A model generated the notes under the pieces. The model was not told where the DNA came from, made no database searches, and saw only the letters and a program-made list of their open reading frames with translations. DNA of 64,000 nucleotides from Alteromonas sp. 5E99-2 (GTDB lineage Bacteria > Pseudomonadota > Gammaproteobacteria > Enterobacterales > Alteromonadaceae). The position numbers and the translations under genes were made by a program. The stretch lies in the NCBI RefSeq assembly GCF_017368475.1, contig NZ_JAFNJE010000001.1:62001-126000 (forward strand), given 5' to 3'. Of this stretch, positions 1 to 7,613 are shown piece after piece; position 1 is the first letter of the stretch, and every line of letters starts with the position of its first letter.

Positions 1-112
1 CGTGGGGGTCGAGAGGGGAACGATGCACTAGTTGGCCGCTTGGCTTATTTATCGCTACTAACCATTCATCTTGATATAAAATATCAGCGGGTTGTTTTGA
101 TTCGATTTCCAA
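1..112 (-). CDS. truC: tRNA pseudouridine synthase C, N-terminal fragment (runs off left edge)
   Basis: This is the 5' end of a minus-strand gene; only about 37 codons lie in the window. The translation contains LYQDEWLVAINKPSGQLVHRS, which matches the conserved N-terminus of TruC, the RluA-family enzyme that makes pseudouridine 65 in tRNA. The best start is a TTG at 112-110 with an AGGAG about 11 nt upstream; no ATG is available in frame. It is divergent from the DUF3549 gene with about 34 bp between the starts. TruC lies in the same neighbourhood as csrB, syd and queF in E. coli, which supports the identification and the synteny of this region. The catalytic domain is outside the window. 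Confidence 0.85.
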   Translation of the reverse strand, partial: MEIESKQPADILYQDEWLVAINKPSGQLVHRSPLDPH

Positions 113-146
113 TTTTATATTTACTCCTAAAGGAATAATCTTAACT

Positions 147-1145
147 ATGGCACATAATACCATTGATTCGCTGTCAGAATTCTTACTACATGCAGGAACG
201 GAATATTCGGTATACGACTTAAGTCGAGGAATCTATCAGTTAGAACCTCAAAGGTTTCTCAACATTGAAAACGGTATCGAACCTTGTCCCTCACCTCGAC
301 AAGGCAAAGCTTGGTTTGCCGTATCTTTTTCACAAAGTAAGAAAATACAAGACAGTGAACATTATCTTTGGTTTATTTGTTTACCCATTGATGAAGAAAG
401 CAGAATAATTCCTGCATCGAGAAACCATTTTTTACAAACCATTATTGATGCATTAAAAGCCGACCCAGCACTGACTAAAGGGTTACCTAACAACCCTTAT
501 GTTTTTACTCCATCAGAAGTCCAACGTGGTCAATTAGTTGCAAAACTAAATGCTGTAGATAGCAACTCACATTTACACATTGATCCCGTATTAGCCTATG
601 TTCGAAGTCCTGGAGCAATAGACTGGCAAAAACTCGTTACCCAAGATATTTATTATGCCGCAGCTTGTATTAATACCAATACGAACATCACTACTATCCT
701 GATTAAACATTGGCATTTACTCGCCACTCAATTTAAAGTCACCTTACTTCAAGCGCTGGAAACTGAACAACTCAATGCACAATTGCAGCAATTTTTAATA
801 GATGAGTTACAGAAAAATAAAGTTTTTGATGACGCCATTTTGTATTTACAAGCGCTCAGTTCACAAACAAAAGTTATCGACCTACAAGCGCTACTGGTGT
901 CTATACTTACCGATAATACCAAGCTTAACGTGAACGTATTAACGCTAGTGGCAAGTCGGCATTACACACAGTTTACCCCTGCCGTATTACGGTTATTTTT
1001 AACTGCGTGTATTCATCTTGATGAACAAGGAAGCCACCAAGGAGAGCTATTTGCAGGCTTTTATAAAGATTTAGTAGCAATACCTGCATTAAGACAAGAA
1101 ACAATACACTTTTTACGCGTTTTACAACAAAGAGAAGCACAGTGA
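147..1145 (+). CDS. DUF3549 family protein
   Basis: This 332-residue cytoplasmic protein has no signal peptide. The N-terminus (SLSEFLLHAGTEYSVYDLSRG) and the WF segment near residue 56 match the DUF3549 family of Vibrio and Alteromonadales, whose function is unknown. The C-terminal half is alpha-helical and Leu/Gln/Thr-rich, suggesting a helical-repeat fold. The stop overlaps the start of the next gene by 4 bases (GTGA), so the two are probably translationally coupled. An AAAGGA sequence lies about 12 nt before the ATG. In related genomes this family travels with the DUF3301 gene, as here. Confidence 0.8.
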   Translation: MAHNTIDSLSEFLLHAGTEYSVYDLSRGIYQLEPQRFLNIENGIEPCPSPRQGKAWFAVSFSQSKKIQDSEHYLWFICLPIDEESRIIPASRNHFLQTIIDALKADPALTKGLPNNPYVFTPSEVQRGQLVAKLNAVDSNSHLHIDPVLAYVRSPGAIDWQKLVTQDIYYAAACINTNTNITTILIKHWHLLATQFKVTLLQALETEQLNAQLQQFLIDELQKNKVFDDAILYLQALSSQTKVIDLQALLVSILTDNTKLNVNVLTLVASRHYTQFTPAVLRLFLTACIHLDEQGSHQGELFAGFYKDLVAIPALRQETIHFLRVLQQREAQ

Positions 1146-1447
1146 CATTACTTAATTTAGTTCTATTTTTTATTCTATTACTTGTTTGCATGCTGTTTTG
1201 GCAAAGTAGAGGCATAGCTGAAGCGGCTATGAAGCACGTAAAACAGTATTGTGATAAAAATGGGCTACAAGTCATTAGCGTTTCGCTGCAAAAAAGAAAA
1301 ATAGCGTTAGTCCAAGGTAAACCTGGGTGGAATTCAACGTATCAATTTGAATTTTCTGGCAATAAAGAAGATACCTATACGGGTAATATAGTCTTACTCA
1401 ACAAACACGCCAAACACATCGACGTGCCTGCTTACAAAGTAGAGTAG
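1142..1447 (+). CDS. DUF3301 family small membrane-anchored protein
   Basis: This 101-residue protein begins with GTG inside the end of the preceding gene. Residues about 4-19 form one hydrophobic membrane segment. An amphipathic part containing RGIAEAAMKHVKQYC follows, and then a beta-rich C-terminal part. This layout is that of DUF3301, a family of unknown function in Vibrio, Shewanella and Alteromonas. The stop codon lies 7 bp from the 3' end of the CsrB-like RNA transcribed from the opposite strand, so both transcription units converge on the same hairpin. Confidence 0.75.
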   Translation: MTLLNLVLFFILLLVCMLFWQSRGIAEAAMKHVKQYCDKNGLQVISVSLQKRKIALVQGKPGWNSTYQFEFSGNKEDTYTGNIVLLNKHAKHIDVPAYKVE

Positions 1448-1454
1448 CGCAAAC

Positions 1455-1484
1455 AAAAAACGATGGCATAAGCCATCGTTTTCG
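1455..1484 (-). terminator. Intrinsic terminator of the CsrB-like RNA
   Basis: An 11-bp stem (AAAACGATGGC/GCCATCGTTTT on the minus strand) with a four-base loop is followed by six T residues. It ends the small RNA. On the plus strand the same stem is followed by only four T residues, so it may also weakly end the DUF3549-DUF3301 transcript. Confidence 0.85.
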
Positions 1485-1767
1485 AAACGCAAATATCCTT
1501 TTCAAACATCCATGTGATACTTAGTGTCCTTACTCTGTATCGTCAAATCCTTATATCCATTTAAATGTGTTAATCCAGTAACACGTCCTTATCCTTTACT
1601 CCATTTATAGCAAAACATCCTGCTTTTGCATTGGCCATCCACGCCTTGTCCTTAACATCCTGTTTTATCCTTTCCATTTATCATTAAATCATTTAATGAT
1701 GCATCATCAATGACGCAGTCCGTGTCATCCCTAACGGCTTCCTTAGCATGTCGTGTTTCCCTGTGAC
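1455..1767 (-). ncRNA. csrB: CsrB/RsmZ-family regulatory small RNA (CsrA-sequestering), predicted
   Basis: No protein is encoded here. Read on the minus strand, the stretch of about 313 nt contains 19 GGA motifs, mostly AGGA, AAGGA or TGGAT, about one every 16 nt. Several sit in hairpin loops: 1567-1584 (stem GTGTTA/TAACAC, loop CTGGAT), 1610-1629 (stem GCAAAA/TTTTGC, loop with AGGAT) and 1711-1726 (stem TGAC/GTCA, loop with CGGAC). It ends in a strong intrinsic terminator. These are the defining features of CsrB/CsrC/RsmY/RsmZ RNAs, which titrate the translational regulator CsrA. The locus between truC and syd-queF is where csrB sits in E. coli. The 5' end is inferred from the promoter position and may be off by a few bases. 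Confidence 0.88.
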
Positions 1768-1774
1768 GCAGTCT

Positions 1775-1803
1775 ATATTACTCAGTTCGACACACGGCGT
1801 AAG
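1775..1803 (-). promoter_or_regulatory. Candidate promoter of the CsrB-like RNA
   Basis: On the minus strand a TAATAT -10 element (1780-1775) lies 17 bp downstream of a weak -35 hexamer, CTTACG (1803-1798). The predicted transcript starts near 1767 with GTCACAGGGAA. A weak -35 fits a promoter needing an activator. This was assigned by eye only. Confidence 0.5.
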
Positions 1804-1937
1804 TTAAAAATATAGAAAAATGTGACAAAAAAAACATATCTAACTCGAAAAAAAATGATAAAAGCAAACTAATCAGTAACTTAAATAAAAATAGACTGAG
1901 AGGAAATTGTGAAGATTTATAGCATTTCCTACGCAAA

Positions 1938-1955
1938 TGTAGGATATGTCTTACA
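1938..1955. promoter_or_regulatory. GacA/UvrY response-regulator box upstream of the CsrB-like RNA
   Basis: The 18-bp site TGTAGG-N6-CTTACA differs at one base from the GacA/UvrY consensus TGTAAG-N6-CTTACA. Its centre is about 180 bp upstream of the predicted small-RNA start, close to the spacing known for rsmY/rsmZ and csrB. It implies control by a BarA/UvrY-type two-component system encoded elsewhere. The same box also lies about 460 bp from the start of the DUF3192 gene, but downstream of that gene, so the RNA is the obvious target. Confidence 0.8.
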
Positions 1956-2040
1956 AACGCTGAGGCAAATTTGATATATGAATAAGACGAAGAGAGGGAG
2001 CTTTGAATAAATTATCGACAACCCTCTCACAATAACACGT

Positions 2041-2403
2041 TTAAAGATTATTTAGCCCAAGCTCTCCCCATGCAGAAATCTGGTTATCAAGAAAGATAAT
2101 AGGAGTGCATTCATCTTTCGTTGTTACTCCATCACTTTTTACTTTTTGTGTTCGGTAGTACAATACGCGAACAGCACCTTCATTAGTTTGCTTTAGTTCA
2201 TCAAAATCAGCGACACCCATTTTTCGAGTCACACTTTCAAGTGAATCACCCAAATTCAAATTCGCTATATGATGGCGGTTATTTGTTTCTCTGTCTTCAG
2301 TATCAATACTGTATCCATGTTCATCGTCATCATGAACAGAAATAACACATCCAGACAACACTAACGGCGCACTCAAAGCACTAATTAATAATAACGTTTT
2401 CAT
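2041..2403 (-). CDS. DUF3192 family lipoprotein
   Basis: This protein of about 120 residues starts at the ATG preceded by AAGGA (7 nt upstream); an upstream in-frame ATG exists but lacks a ribosome site and would spoil the signal peptide. The N-terminus is a lipoprotein signal with lipobox LSGC (Cys19). Residue +2 is Val, which suggests outer-membrane sorting. The mature part carries a His/Asp/Glu-rich linker and then the DUF3192 core: NLGDS, YYRTQKVKSDG and TTKDECTPIIF. Its function is unknown. A second, non-lipidated member of the family lies at 7220-7600. Confidence 0.75.
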   Translation of the reverse strand: MKTLLLISALSAPLVLSGCVISVHDDDEHGYSIDTEDRETNNRHHIANLNLGDSLESVTRKMGVADFDELKQTNEGAVRVLYYRTQKVKSDGVTTKDECTPIIFLDNQISAWGELGLNNL

Positions 2404-2587
2404 TTTAATCCTTACTATAATAATTTTGTGTATATCGGTACAATGACAATCAAAAGACATGCCAAAACATAAACCACTGATAAATAAAGTGTTTTAAATC
2501 ATGTAAATTGTATTTTGGCTAAAAACACTAATGAAATTAGTTAAATACACAAAGTGTTAGTAATTTTATTAAAATGAGTCGTTTACT

Positions 2588-2917
2588 ATGCAAAACACAC
2601 AAGATTTACTTAGGTTGTGCGAACAATTGTCAGCAAAAGGTTTAGCCCCGTCAGTGGCAATGTTAAGAGCAAAAGCCAGCGATACCCTCACGTTGCCACA
2701 AGCGATAAAAGTAATACAAAGATATAAGTCAGGGGAGCGAGCACAGGCAGTTGAAACTAAAAAGGATAATACTGAGCCTAAGCCTGATACAAGAAATAAT
2801 TTGACACCAGAAGAACGGATCGAACAACTTGAAGAACAAAATAAACAGCTCAATGACAGGCTTCTAGCCATTGAGCACTGTCTTGCTGGGATTAGTCGAC
2901 AACAAGACCCGAAATAA
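2588..2917 (+). CDS. Conserved hypothetical protein with N-terminal helical domain and C-terminal coiled coil
   Basis: This is a 109-residue soluble protein. Residues about 5-45 (LLRLCEQLSAKGLAPSVAM... LPQAIKVIQRYK) look like a small helix-turn-helix-type domain similar in pattern to KfrA-type N-termini; this is a resemblance by eye, not a firm family call. A Lys/Glu/Pro-rich linker follows, then a coiled coil from about 75 to 98 (PEERIEQLEEQNKQLNDRL). Its 3' end overlaps the 3' end of syd by 26 bp in a convergent arrangement. The function is not known. Confidence 0.6.
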   Translation: MQNTQDLLRLCEQLSAKGLAPSVAMLRAKASDTLTLPQAIKVIQRYKSGERAQAVETKKDNTEPKPDTRNNLTPEERIEQLEEQNKQLNDRLLAIEHCLAGISRQQDPK

Positions 2918-3428
2918 ACTCAGGCAATGAATTTGCAAGCACTTTATGGGGTTCTCGCCCCACTTGCTCGAGTACAACTTGACCAAATTCATTATTCACA
3001 CTCACTATTATATCATCTTCATCCGCTAGTCCTATAAATAGAGTCTCAGCTTGTTTTAAACGTCGTTTCATCAGCACGTGACCAATTAAGTTCTCTTGTA
3101 GAATAGCAAAGTCCTCTTCATTCCAAACTTGAAGTAACTCATAATTCTCACCGTTTGATCTAACAAACAAACTTTCGCTCCAGAAGGCTGTGTAGAATGC
3201 TTTTATATCAGAATGAAGCCTAATCTCTAAGCCTTCTTCTACATTGCTGAAGGATTGCTTTGGCTCTTGCACTTTAGGAGTCCAAATGACATTTTCGCCT
3301 TTCTGTATATTGGTATTATCAACACAAATAGATGGCCATTCAGGGTCATATTCTATTGTTCTTTTCGATTTAGAAGAGAGAGAAATAAATTTTTCTACAA
3401 ACTCAGTCAGTGACTGGTGTACGTTCAA
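2892..3428 (-). CDS. syd: SecY-interacting protein Syd
   Basis: Syd is a peripheral inner-membrane protein that binds SecY and acts in quality control of the translocon in E. coli. The motifs LLQVWNEEDFAILQENLIGH and KRRLKQAETLFIGLADEDD match the family closely. I prefer a TTG start at 3428 because AGGAG lies 8 nt upstream and the product (178 aa) then matches the usual 181-residue length. The reading frame stays open to 3467, but that would add a hydrophobic extension not typical of Syd. It is divergent from queF, as in other Gammaproteobacteria. Confidence 0.9.
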   Translation of the reverse strand: MNVHQSLTEFVEKFISLSSKSKRTIEYDPEWPSICVDNTNIQKGENVIWTPKVQEPKQSFSNVEEGLEIRLHSDIKAFYTAFWSESLFVRSNGENYELLQVWNEEDFAILQENLIGHVLMKRRLKQAETLFIGLADEDDIIVSVNNEFGQVVLEQVGREPHKVLANSLPEFISGLVVD

Positions 3429-3484
3429 AGGATTTGCTCCTACAATAAAGTGGACGATTTTAAACAAATAATAACAATTTCTAT

Positions 3485-4330
3485 ATGACTAACACAGAGC
3501 AACCTAGCGACAACTCATTAAATTCCCTTTCGTTAGGGAAAATTACCGATTACAAAGACACCTATTCCCCTGAACTTTTGCAAGGCGTGCCCCGCACTCT
3601 AAGCAGAGAGCAAATTGGGCTAGAGTCTGATTTACCTTTTCAAGGTGTCGACCTTTGGAATGGTTATGAGGTGTCTTGGTTAAATAATAAAGGAAAACCT
3701 CAGGTTGCAATATTGCGCTGCTGGGTTCCCATAAATTCATACAACTTAATAGAATCAAAATCCTTTAAATTGTATTTAAATAGTTTGAATCAAAGTAAAT
3801 TTACTGACTGGCAAACCTTAGAGTCTACATTATGCCAAGATCTATCCACTTGTGCTCAAGCTTCCGTTACAGTGACGCTTAACCCGTTAAACAGTGACTC
3901 AAACTTTAATGTGTACAATCCTAAAGGGGATTGCCTGGATGATCTGGATATAGAAATAGACACTTATTCACCCAATGCACAATTGTTATCTGCTAATACT
4001 TCTACTAAAGTAGAGGAATGTTTATATAGTGATCTATTAAAATCAAACTGCTTGATCACCCACCAACCTGATTGGGCGACACTGTATATTCGTTATAGCG
4101 GCAGTAAAATAAACCATGAAGGTTTACTAAAATATATTGTTTCGTTTCGTCAGCACAATGAGTTTCATGAACAATGCGTAGAACGAATATTTTGTGACAT
4201 ACTTAATAAGTGCAACCCTACTAAATTGACGGTTTATGCTAGGTATACTCGGCGCGGAGGGTTAGACATCAACCCGTTCCGTTCTAACTTTGAAACACTT
4301 GACGTAGATTTACGCCTTCCAAGACAGTGA
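3485..4330 (+). CDS. queF: NADPH-dependent 7-cyano-7-deazaguanine reductase QueF
   Basis: QueF reduces preQ0 to preQ1 in queuosine biosynthesis. At 281 residues it is the long, two-domain (YqcD-type) form found in Proteobacteria. The substrate and NADPH-binding segment [14 protein letters not shown] is present near residue 90. The active-site segment [11 protein letters not shown] holds the nucleophilic Cys (around residue 190) and the acid Asp seven residues later. The C-terminal [10 protein letters not shown] segment is also typical. It is divergent from syd and followed after 13 bp by the GGDEF gene. Confidence 0.96.
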   Translation: MTNTEQPSDNSLNSLSLGKITDYKDTYSPELLQGVPRTLSREQIGLESDLPFQGVDLWNGYEVSWLNNKGKPQVAILRCWVPINSYNLIESKSFKLYLNSLNQSKFTDWQTLESTLCQDLSTCAQASVTVTLNPLNSDSNFNVYNPKGDCLDDLDIEIDTYSPNAQLLSANTSTKVEECLYSDLLKSNCLITHQPDWATLYIRYSGSKINHEGLLKYIVSFRQHNEFHEQCVERIFCDILNKCNPTKLTVYARYTRRGGLDINPFRSNFETLDVDLRLPRQ

Positions 4331-4343
4331 GAGGTAGCAGTAA

Positions 4344-5858
4344 GTGGATGCACTTAAACAAAAAGCGCTAAAAAAATATTCAGATAATTTAGCTCAGCTC
4401 ATTACTCGGTTATCTGCTTTTTATGAAGGAACAAACACTACCATTGATGCAGAATTAAAAATTCTCAGAGGCCACCTTTCAGGTAAACCAGATTTTAGTT
4501 TAGCCGCAGTGAGTATAAACAAGTTATCTCCTCTGTTAATGGATGGCGATCAACACGTACGACACCAAATTAAAAACAAAGTCGCAGACCTTCAAGCGAC
4601 TGTAAAAAAAATTCAACAATTAGACCAAACTCCTGAAGAACTCAGACGTTCAATTGCTCAGCAGCTAACATCCCTTTCAGCTCCAACCACGTCATTAGAA
4701 CAAATGTTTAGCCACTTATTCAGTGCAGTTTCCCTAGTAGAGACGTGTGTAAAGAGCAGTCATTTACCTGAAGGTAATAATGAGAGTAATTCTAGCGGGG
4801 TTGATGGCGCGGTCGACGAAGTCAAAACTGAGATTGTTTCTGAATTACTTCAGTGGGTTGATGTTTACGCAAGAAAAAAACCTAATGATACTGAACTCAT
4901 TGAGTTAAAAACAGTGTTAGCAGAGGGCTTGAGCGAACAACAACTGCTAGAGTCATGCCTTGTTTTAATTCGAGTTATCATTAACGAAACCATGCTTGAC
5001 GCATCGGCTAATGGTAAGGCAATACAGCGTATACATGCAGCCATCAATAAAACTGACAAACATGTGGCATCGAGTATCTCATTGTCGCAAAAAATAACGG
5101 AAAGGGATAACGCTCAAGTCGAACAAATAGAGGGTATCCTTGGCGAGTTTGATTCTTCATTAAAACAACAAAAAGATGTCGAAGAGTTAAAAACAAAAGC
5201 TCATGAATATATCGATCAAATCAGATCTGAAGTCCATGACAAGCATAAAATAAACAGTAGTGAACAAGAAAAGCTCATGTCTTTGTTAGTTGATATGCAG
5301 GCACAATTAACCAGCTTGCAAAAACAAACTCTGAGTTACAAAAAACGTTTGGTCGAACAAAAAAACTCTCTTTATACAGACCCTCTTACAGGCGTCCCAA
5401 ATAGGCTTGCATACAACGAAAGAGCTGTAAAAGCCATGTCCTTTGCAGAAACGCAAAACGACCCCTTAGCATTGTCAGTAATCGACATTGATCATTTCAA
5501 GTCTATAAACGATCAATATGGTCACGCCGCCGGGGATAGAACTTTACAAGTTATCGCTAAAAATCTAATGAAAAATTTAAGACCCAACGAATTCCTTGCT
5601 CGCTGGGGAGGAGAAGAGTTTGCCTTGTTAATGCAAAATCAATCCGACAAAAACTTAAAAAGTAGGCTTGACGAAATGCGCGAAGAATTAAGTCAACTGC
5701 CTTTTAAATTCAAGCAAACCCCAGTGAAGATAACGGCATCGTTTGGCGCCAGTTGCTATAAAAATGGTGAAACGCTGCAACAGTTTTTCGAGAGAGCAGA
5801 TAAAGCTTTATACAGCGCAAAAAAAACTGGCCGTAACCGTGTGATTATCGAATTATGA
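4344..5858 (+). CDS. GGDEF-domain diguanylate cyclase (cytoplasmic)
   Basis: This 504-residue protein starts with GTG. There is no signal peptide or membrane segment. About 340 N-terminal residues are helical with a coiled coil at about 285-340. A GGDEF domain follows, beginning DPLTGVPNR. The active site reads GGEEF (about residues 421-425), which is compatible with c-di-GMP synthesis. The position of the inhibitory I-site, five residues upstream, reads RPNE instead of RxxD, so product inhibition may be weakened. It sits between queF and ppnN and overlaps ppnN by 4 bases (ATGA). A GGDEF gene in this neighbourhood is also known in Vibrio cholerae (cdgG); orthology is my inference. Confidence 0.88.
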   Translation: MDALKQKALKKYSDNLAQLITRLSAFYEGTNTTIDAELKILRGHLSGKPDFSLAAVSINKLSPLLMDGDQHVRHQIKNKVADLQATVKKIQQLDQTPEELRRSIAQQLTSLSAPTTSLEQMFSHLFSAVSLVETCVKSSHLPEGNNESNSSGVDGAVDEVKTEIVSELLQWVDVYARKKPNDTELIELKTVLAEGLSEQQLLESCLVLIRVIINETMLDASANGKAIQRIHAAINKTDKHVASSISLSQKITERDNAQVEQIEGILGEFDSSLKQQKDVEELKTKAHEYIDQIRSEVHDKHKINSSEQEKLMSLLVDMQAQLTSLQKQTLSYKKRLVEQKNSLYTDPLTGVPNRLAYNERAVKAMSFAETQNDPLALSVIDIDHFKSINDQYGHAAGDRTLQVIAKNLMKNLRPNEFLARWGGEEFALLMQNQSDKNLKSRLDEMREELSQLPFKFKQTPVKITASFGASCYKNGETLQQFFERADKALYSAKKTGRNRVIIEL

Positions 5859-7219
5859 AAACAATACAGCTTAATCCAGTAGGCTGGATGAACCAGTTAT
5901 CTCAAGTAGAGTTATCGCAGTTAGAAGATGCTGCAAATAGTGACATATACGATATGTTCCGCAACTGCTGCCTAGCTGTACTAAATAGTGGCGCTGATGA
6001 AGACGACGCTGACACACTCTTTGCCCCCTTCAAAGACTTCGACATCAAATTAGTAAGAAAAGAACGAGGGGTTAAAATTGAATTAATAAACCCGCCAGAA
6101 TTGTCATTTGTTGATGGAAAACTCATTACTGGTGTTCACGAACACCTTTTCTCTGTGCTTCGAGACTTGTTGTATATGGGAAATAAATACGCATTTGATC
6201 ACCAATCTTGCCCAGCAAGTGGGACTTTAGTAACAGACATGGTGTTTGATATGCTCAGACATGCCGATGCGTTAAGCACCAATAACACCCTTGATACTGT
6301 CGTATGTTGGGGTGGTCATTCCATTAACAAAACTGAATACAAATACACTAAAGCCGTAGGCTATGCTCTTGGCTTAAGAAACATGTCTATCTGTACCGGT
6401 TGTGGCCCTGGAGCGATGAAAGGACCGATGAAAGGCGCGGCCATTGGCCATGCAAAACAACGTCATAAATCTGGCCGATATATTGGCATTACAGAACCCA
6501 GTATCATTGCAGCTGAACCCCCTAACGCTATTGTTAATGAACTTATCATCATGCCTGATATTGAAAAGCGGCTAGAAGCTTTTGTGCGATTTGCTCATGG
6601 TATTGTTGTCTTTCCTGGGGGAGCCGGTACCGCAGAAGAATTGCTTTATCTTTTAGGTATACTGCTTCACGAAGATAACACAAATCAACCCTTTCCATTT
6701 GTATTAACAGGCCCTGCGGGAAGCGAAGGTTATTTTGAGGCAATCGACGAATTCATCGGTGCGACGTTAGGAAAGGAAGCTCAACAAAAATATAAAATTA
6801 TCGTAGACGATCCTGATGCAGTAGCGGTGTATTTAGCGAAAAAAATGAAAGAAGTAGAGCAATTCAGAAGAGAACATGGCGACGGCTTTAGTTTTAATTG
6901 GACACTGAAAATTCCTACAGAATTTCAAATGCCTTTTATTCCAACCCATAGCTCCATGGCCGCACTCCCTTTACACAATGAACAACCTATAGGGAAAAAA
7001 GCCGCAGCATTAAGGCAAGCCTTTTCGGGCATTGTAGCTGGAAATGTTAAAGCTGAAGGTGTAAGGTTAATAAAATCAAAAGGGCCTTTTAAACTTACTG
7101 GCGATCCTGAATTAATGAATAGAATGGATACACTTTTAGCATCATTCGTTGAACAGCAAAGGATGAAGCTACCAGGTTCAAAGTATACTCCCTGCTATAC
7201 TATCGATTCGAGTATGTAA
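5855..7219 (+). CDS. ppnN: Nucleotide 5'-monophosphate nucleosidase PpnN (YgdH)
   Basis: PpnN hydrolyses purine and pyrimidine 5'-nucleotides to base and ribose-5-phosphate, and in E. coli it binds (p)ppGpp. The 454-residue length matches the family. The Rossmann-like LOG core shows the nucleotide-binding motif PGGAGTAEELLY (about 254-265). Other family blocks include VVCWGGHSIN, CTGCGPGAMKGPMKGAA and the C-terminal AFSGIVAGNVK. The start overlaps the stop of the GGDEF gene, suggesting one operon. Synteny with syd-queF-ppnN of E. coli supports the call. Confidence 0.96.
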   Translation: MKTIQLNPVGWMNQLSQVELSQLEDAANSDIYDMFRNCCLAVLNSGADEDDADTLFAPFKDFDIKLVRKERGVKIELINPPELSFVDGKLITGVHEHLFSVLRDLLYMGNKYAFDHQSCPASGTLVTDMVFDMLRHADALSTNNTLDTVVCWGGHSINKTEYKYTKAVGYALGLRNMSICTGCGPGAMKGPMKGAAIGHAKQRHKSGRYIGITEPSIIAAEPPNAIVNELIIMPDIEKRLEAFVRFAHGIVVFPGGAGTAEELLYLLGILLHEDNTNQPFPFVLTGPAGSEGYFEAIDEFIGATLGKEAQQKYKIIVDDPDAVAVYLAKKMKEVEQFRREHGDGFSFNWTLKIPTEFQMPFIPTHSSMAALPLHNEQPIGKKAAALRQAFSGIVAGNVKAEGVRLIKSKGPFKLTGDPELMNRMDTLLASFVEQQRMKLPGSKYTPCYTIDSSM

Positions 7220-7600
7220 ATGATGCGAAGTTCTAGTGCCATTAAGATTATTGTAATTGGGTTTTCTGCTTATATTGCATTGACGTTTAGCGTCCTTACC
7301 TTTGTGCCAGATAAACCAGAAAATATGGGGTGGCAAGACCGAGAAGCATACAATAAAGTCCAAGTTGCAAAATTAACAATTGGAGCAACCAGGGACGAAG
7401 TTCTCGCGTTAATGGGCTCACCTGACATAACCGAAGCCAAAGAAACCAGCGATACGGTCGTACAAATTATGTTTTTTAGAACCCAACATGTTAAAGCTGA
7501 TGGGTTAACAACTAAGGAAGAGTGTACTCCCGTTCTTTTTGAAGACAACAGACTTGTCGCTTTAGGTGAAAGTGCGCTAAATGAATATGAACAGAGTTAA
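7220..7600 (+). CDS. DUF3192 family membrane-anchored protein
   Basis: The start codon directly follows the stop of ppnN. The 126-residue product has one N-terminal hydrophobic segment (about 8-28) without a lipobox, so it is probably an anchored periplasmic protein. The core has IGATRDEVLALMGSPD, then FFRTQHVKADG and TTKEECTPVLF, shared with the lipoprotein at 2041-2403. Those two motifs are nearly identical between the copies while the N-termini are unrelated. The DUF3192 function is unknown; the first half resembles the BamE/SmpA-type pattern (small beta fold with a conserved Gly-x-Pro). Confidence 0.72.
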   Translation: MMRSSSAIKIIVIGFSAYIALTFSVLTFVPDKPENMGWQDREAYNKVQVAKLTIGATRDEVLALMGSPDITEAKETSDTVVQIMFFRTQHVKADGLTTKEECTPVLFEDNRLVALGESALNEYEQS

Positions 7601-7613
7601 TTAGAAATAATTC

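Noticed and set aside
1490-1760. Regular CATCC/TCCTT spacing looked like a degenerate tandem repeat or CRISPR-like array
   Set aside because: Spacing and units are irregular; read on the minus strand the motif is GGA in hairpin loops followed by a terminator, which is better explained as a CsrB-type RNA.
2005-2040. Possible terminator after the DUF3192 lipoprotein gene (stem GAGAGGG/CCCTCTC)
   Set aside because: The loop is about 27 nt and no T tract follows, so it is not a convincing intrinsic terminator.
3244-3471. Open reading frame antisense to syd
   Set aside because: It is a mirror of the syd frame without a ribosome site or recognisable domain.
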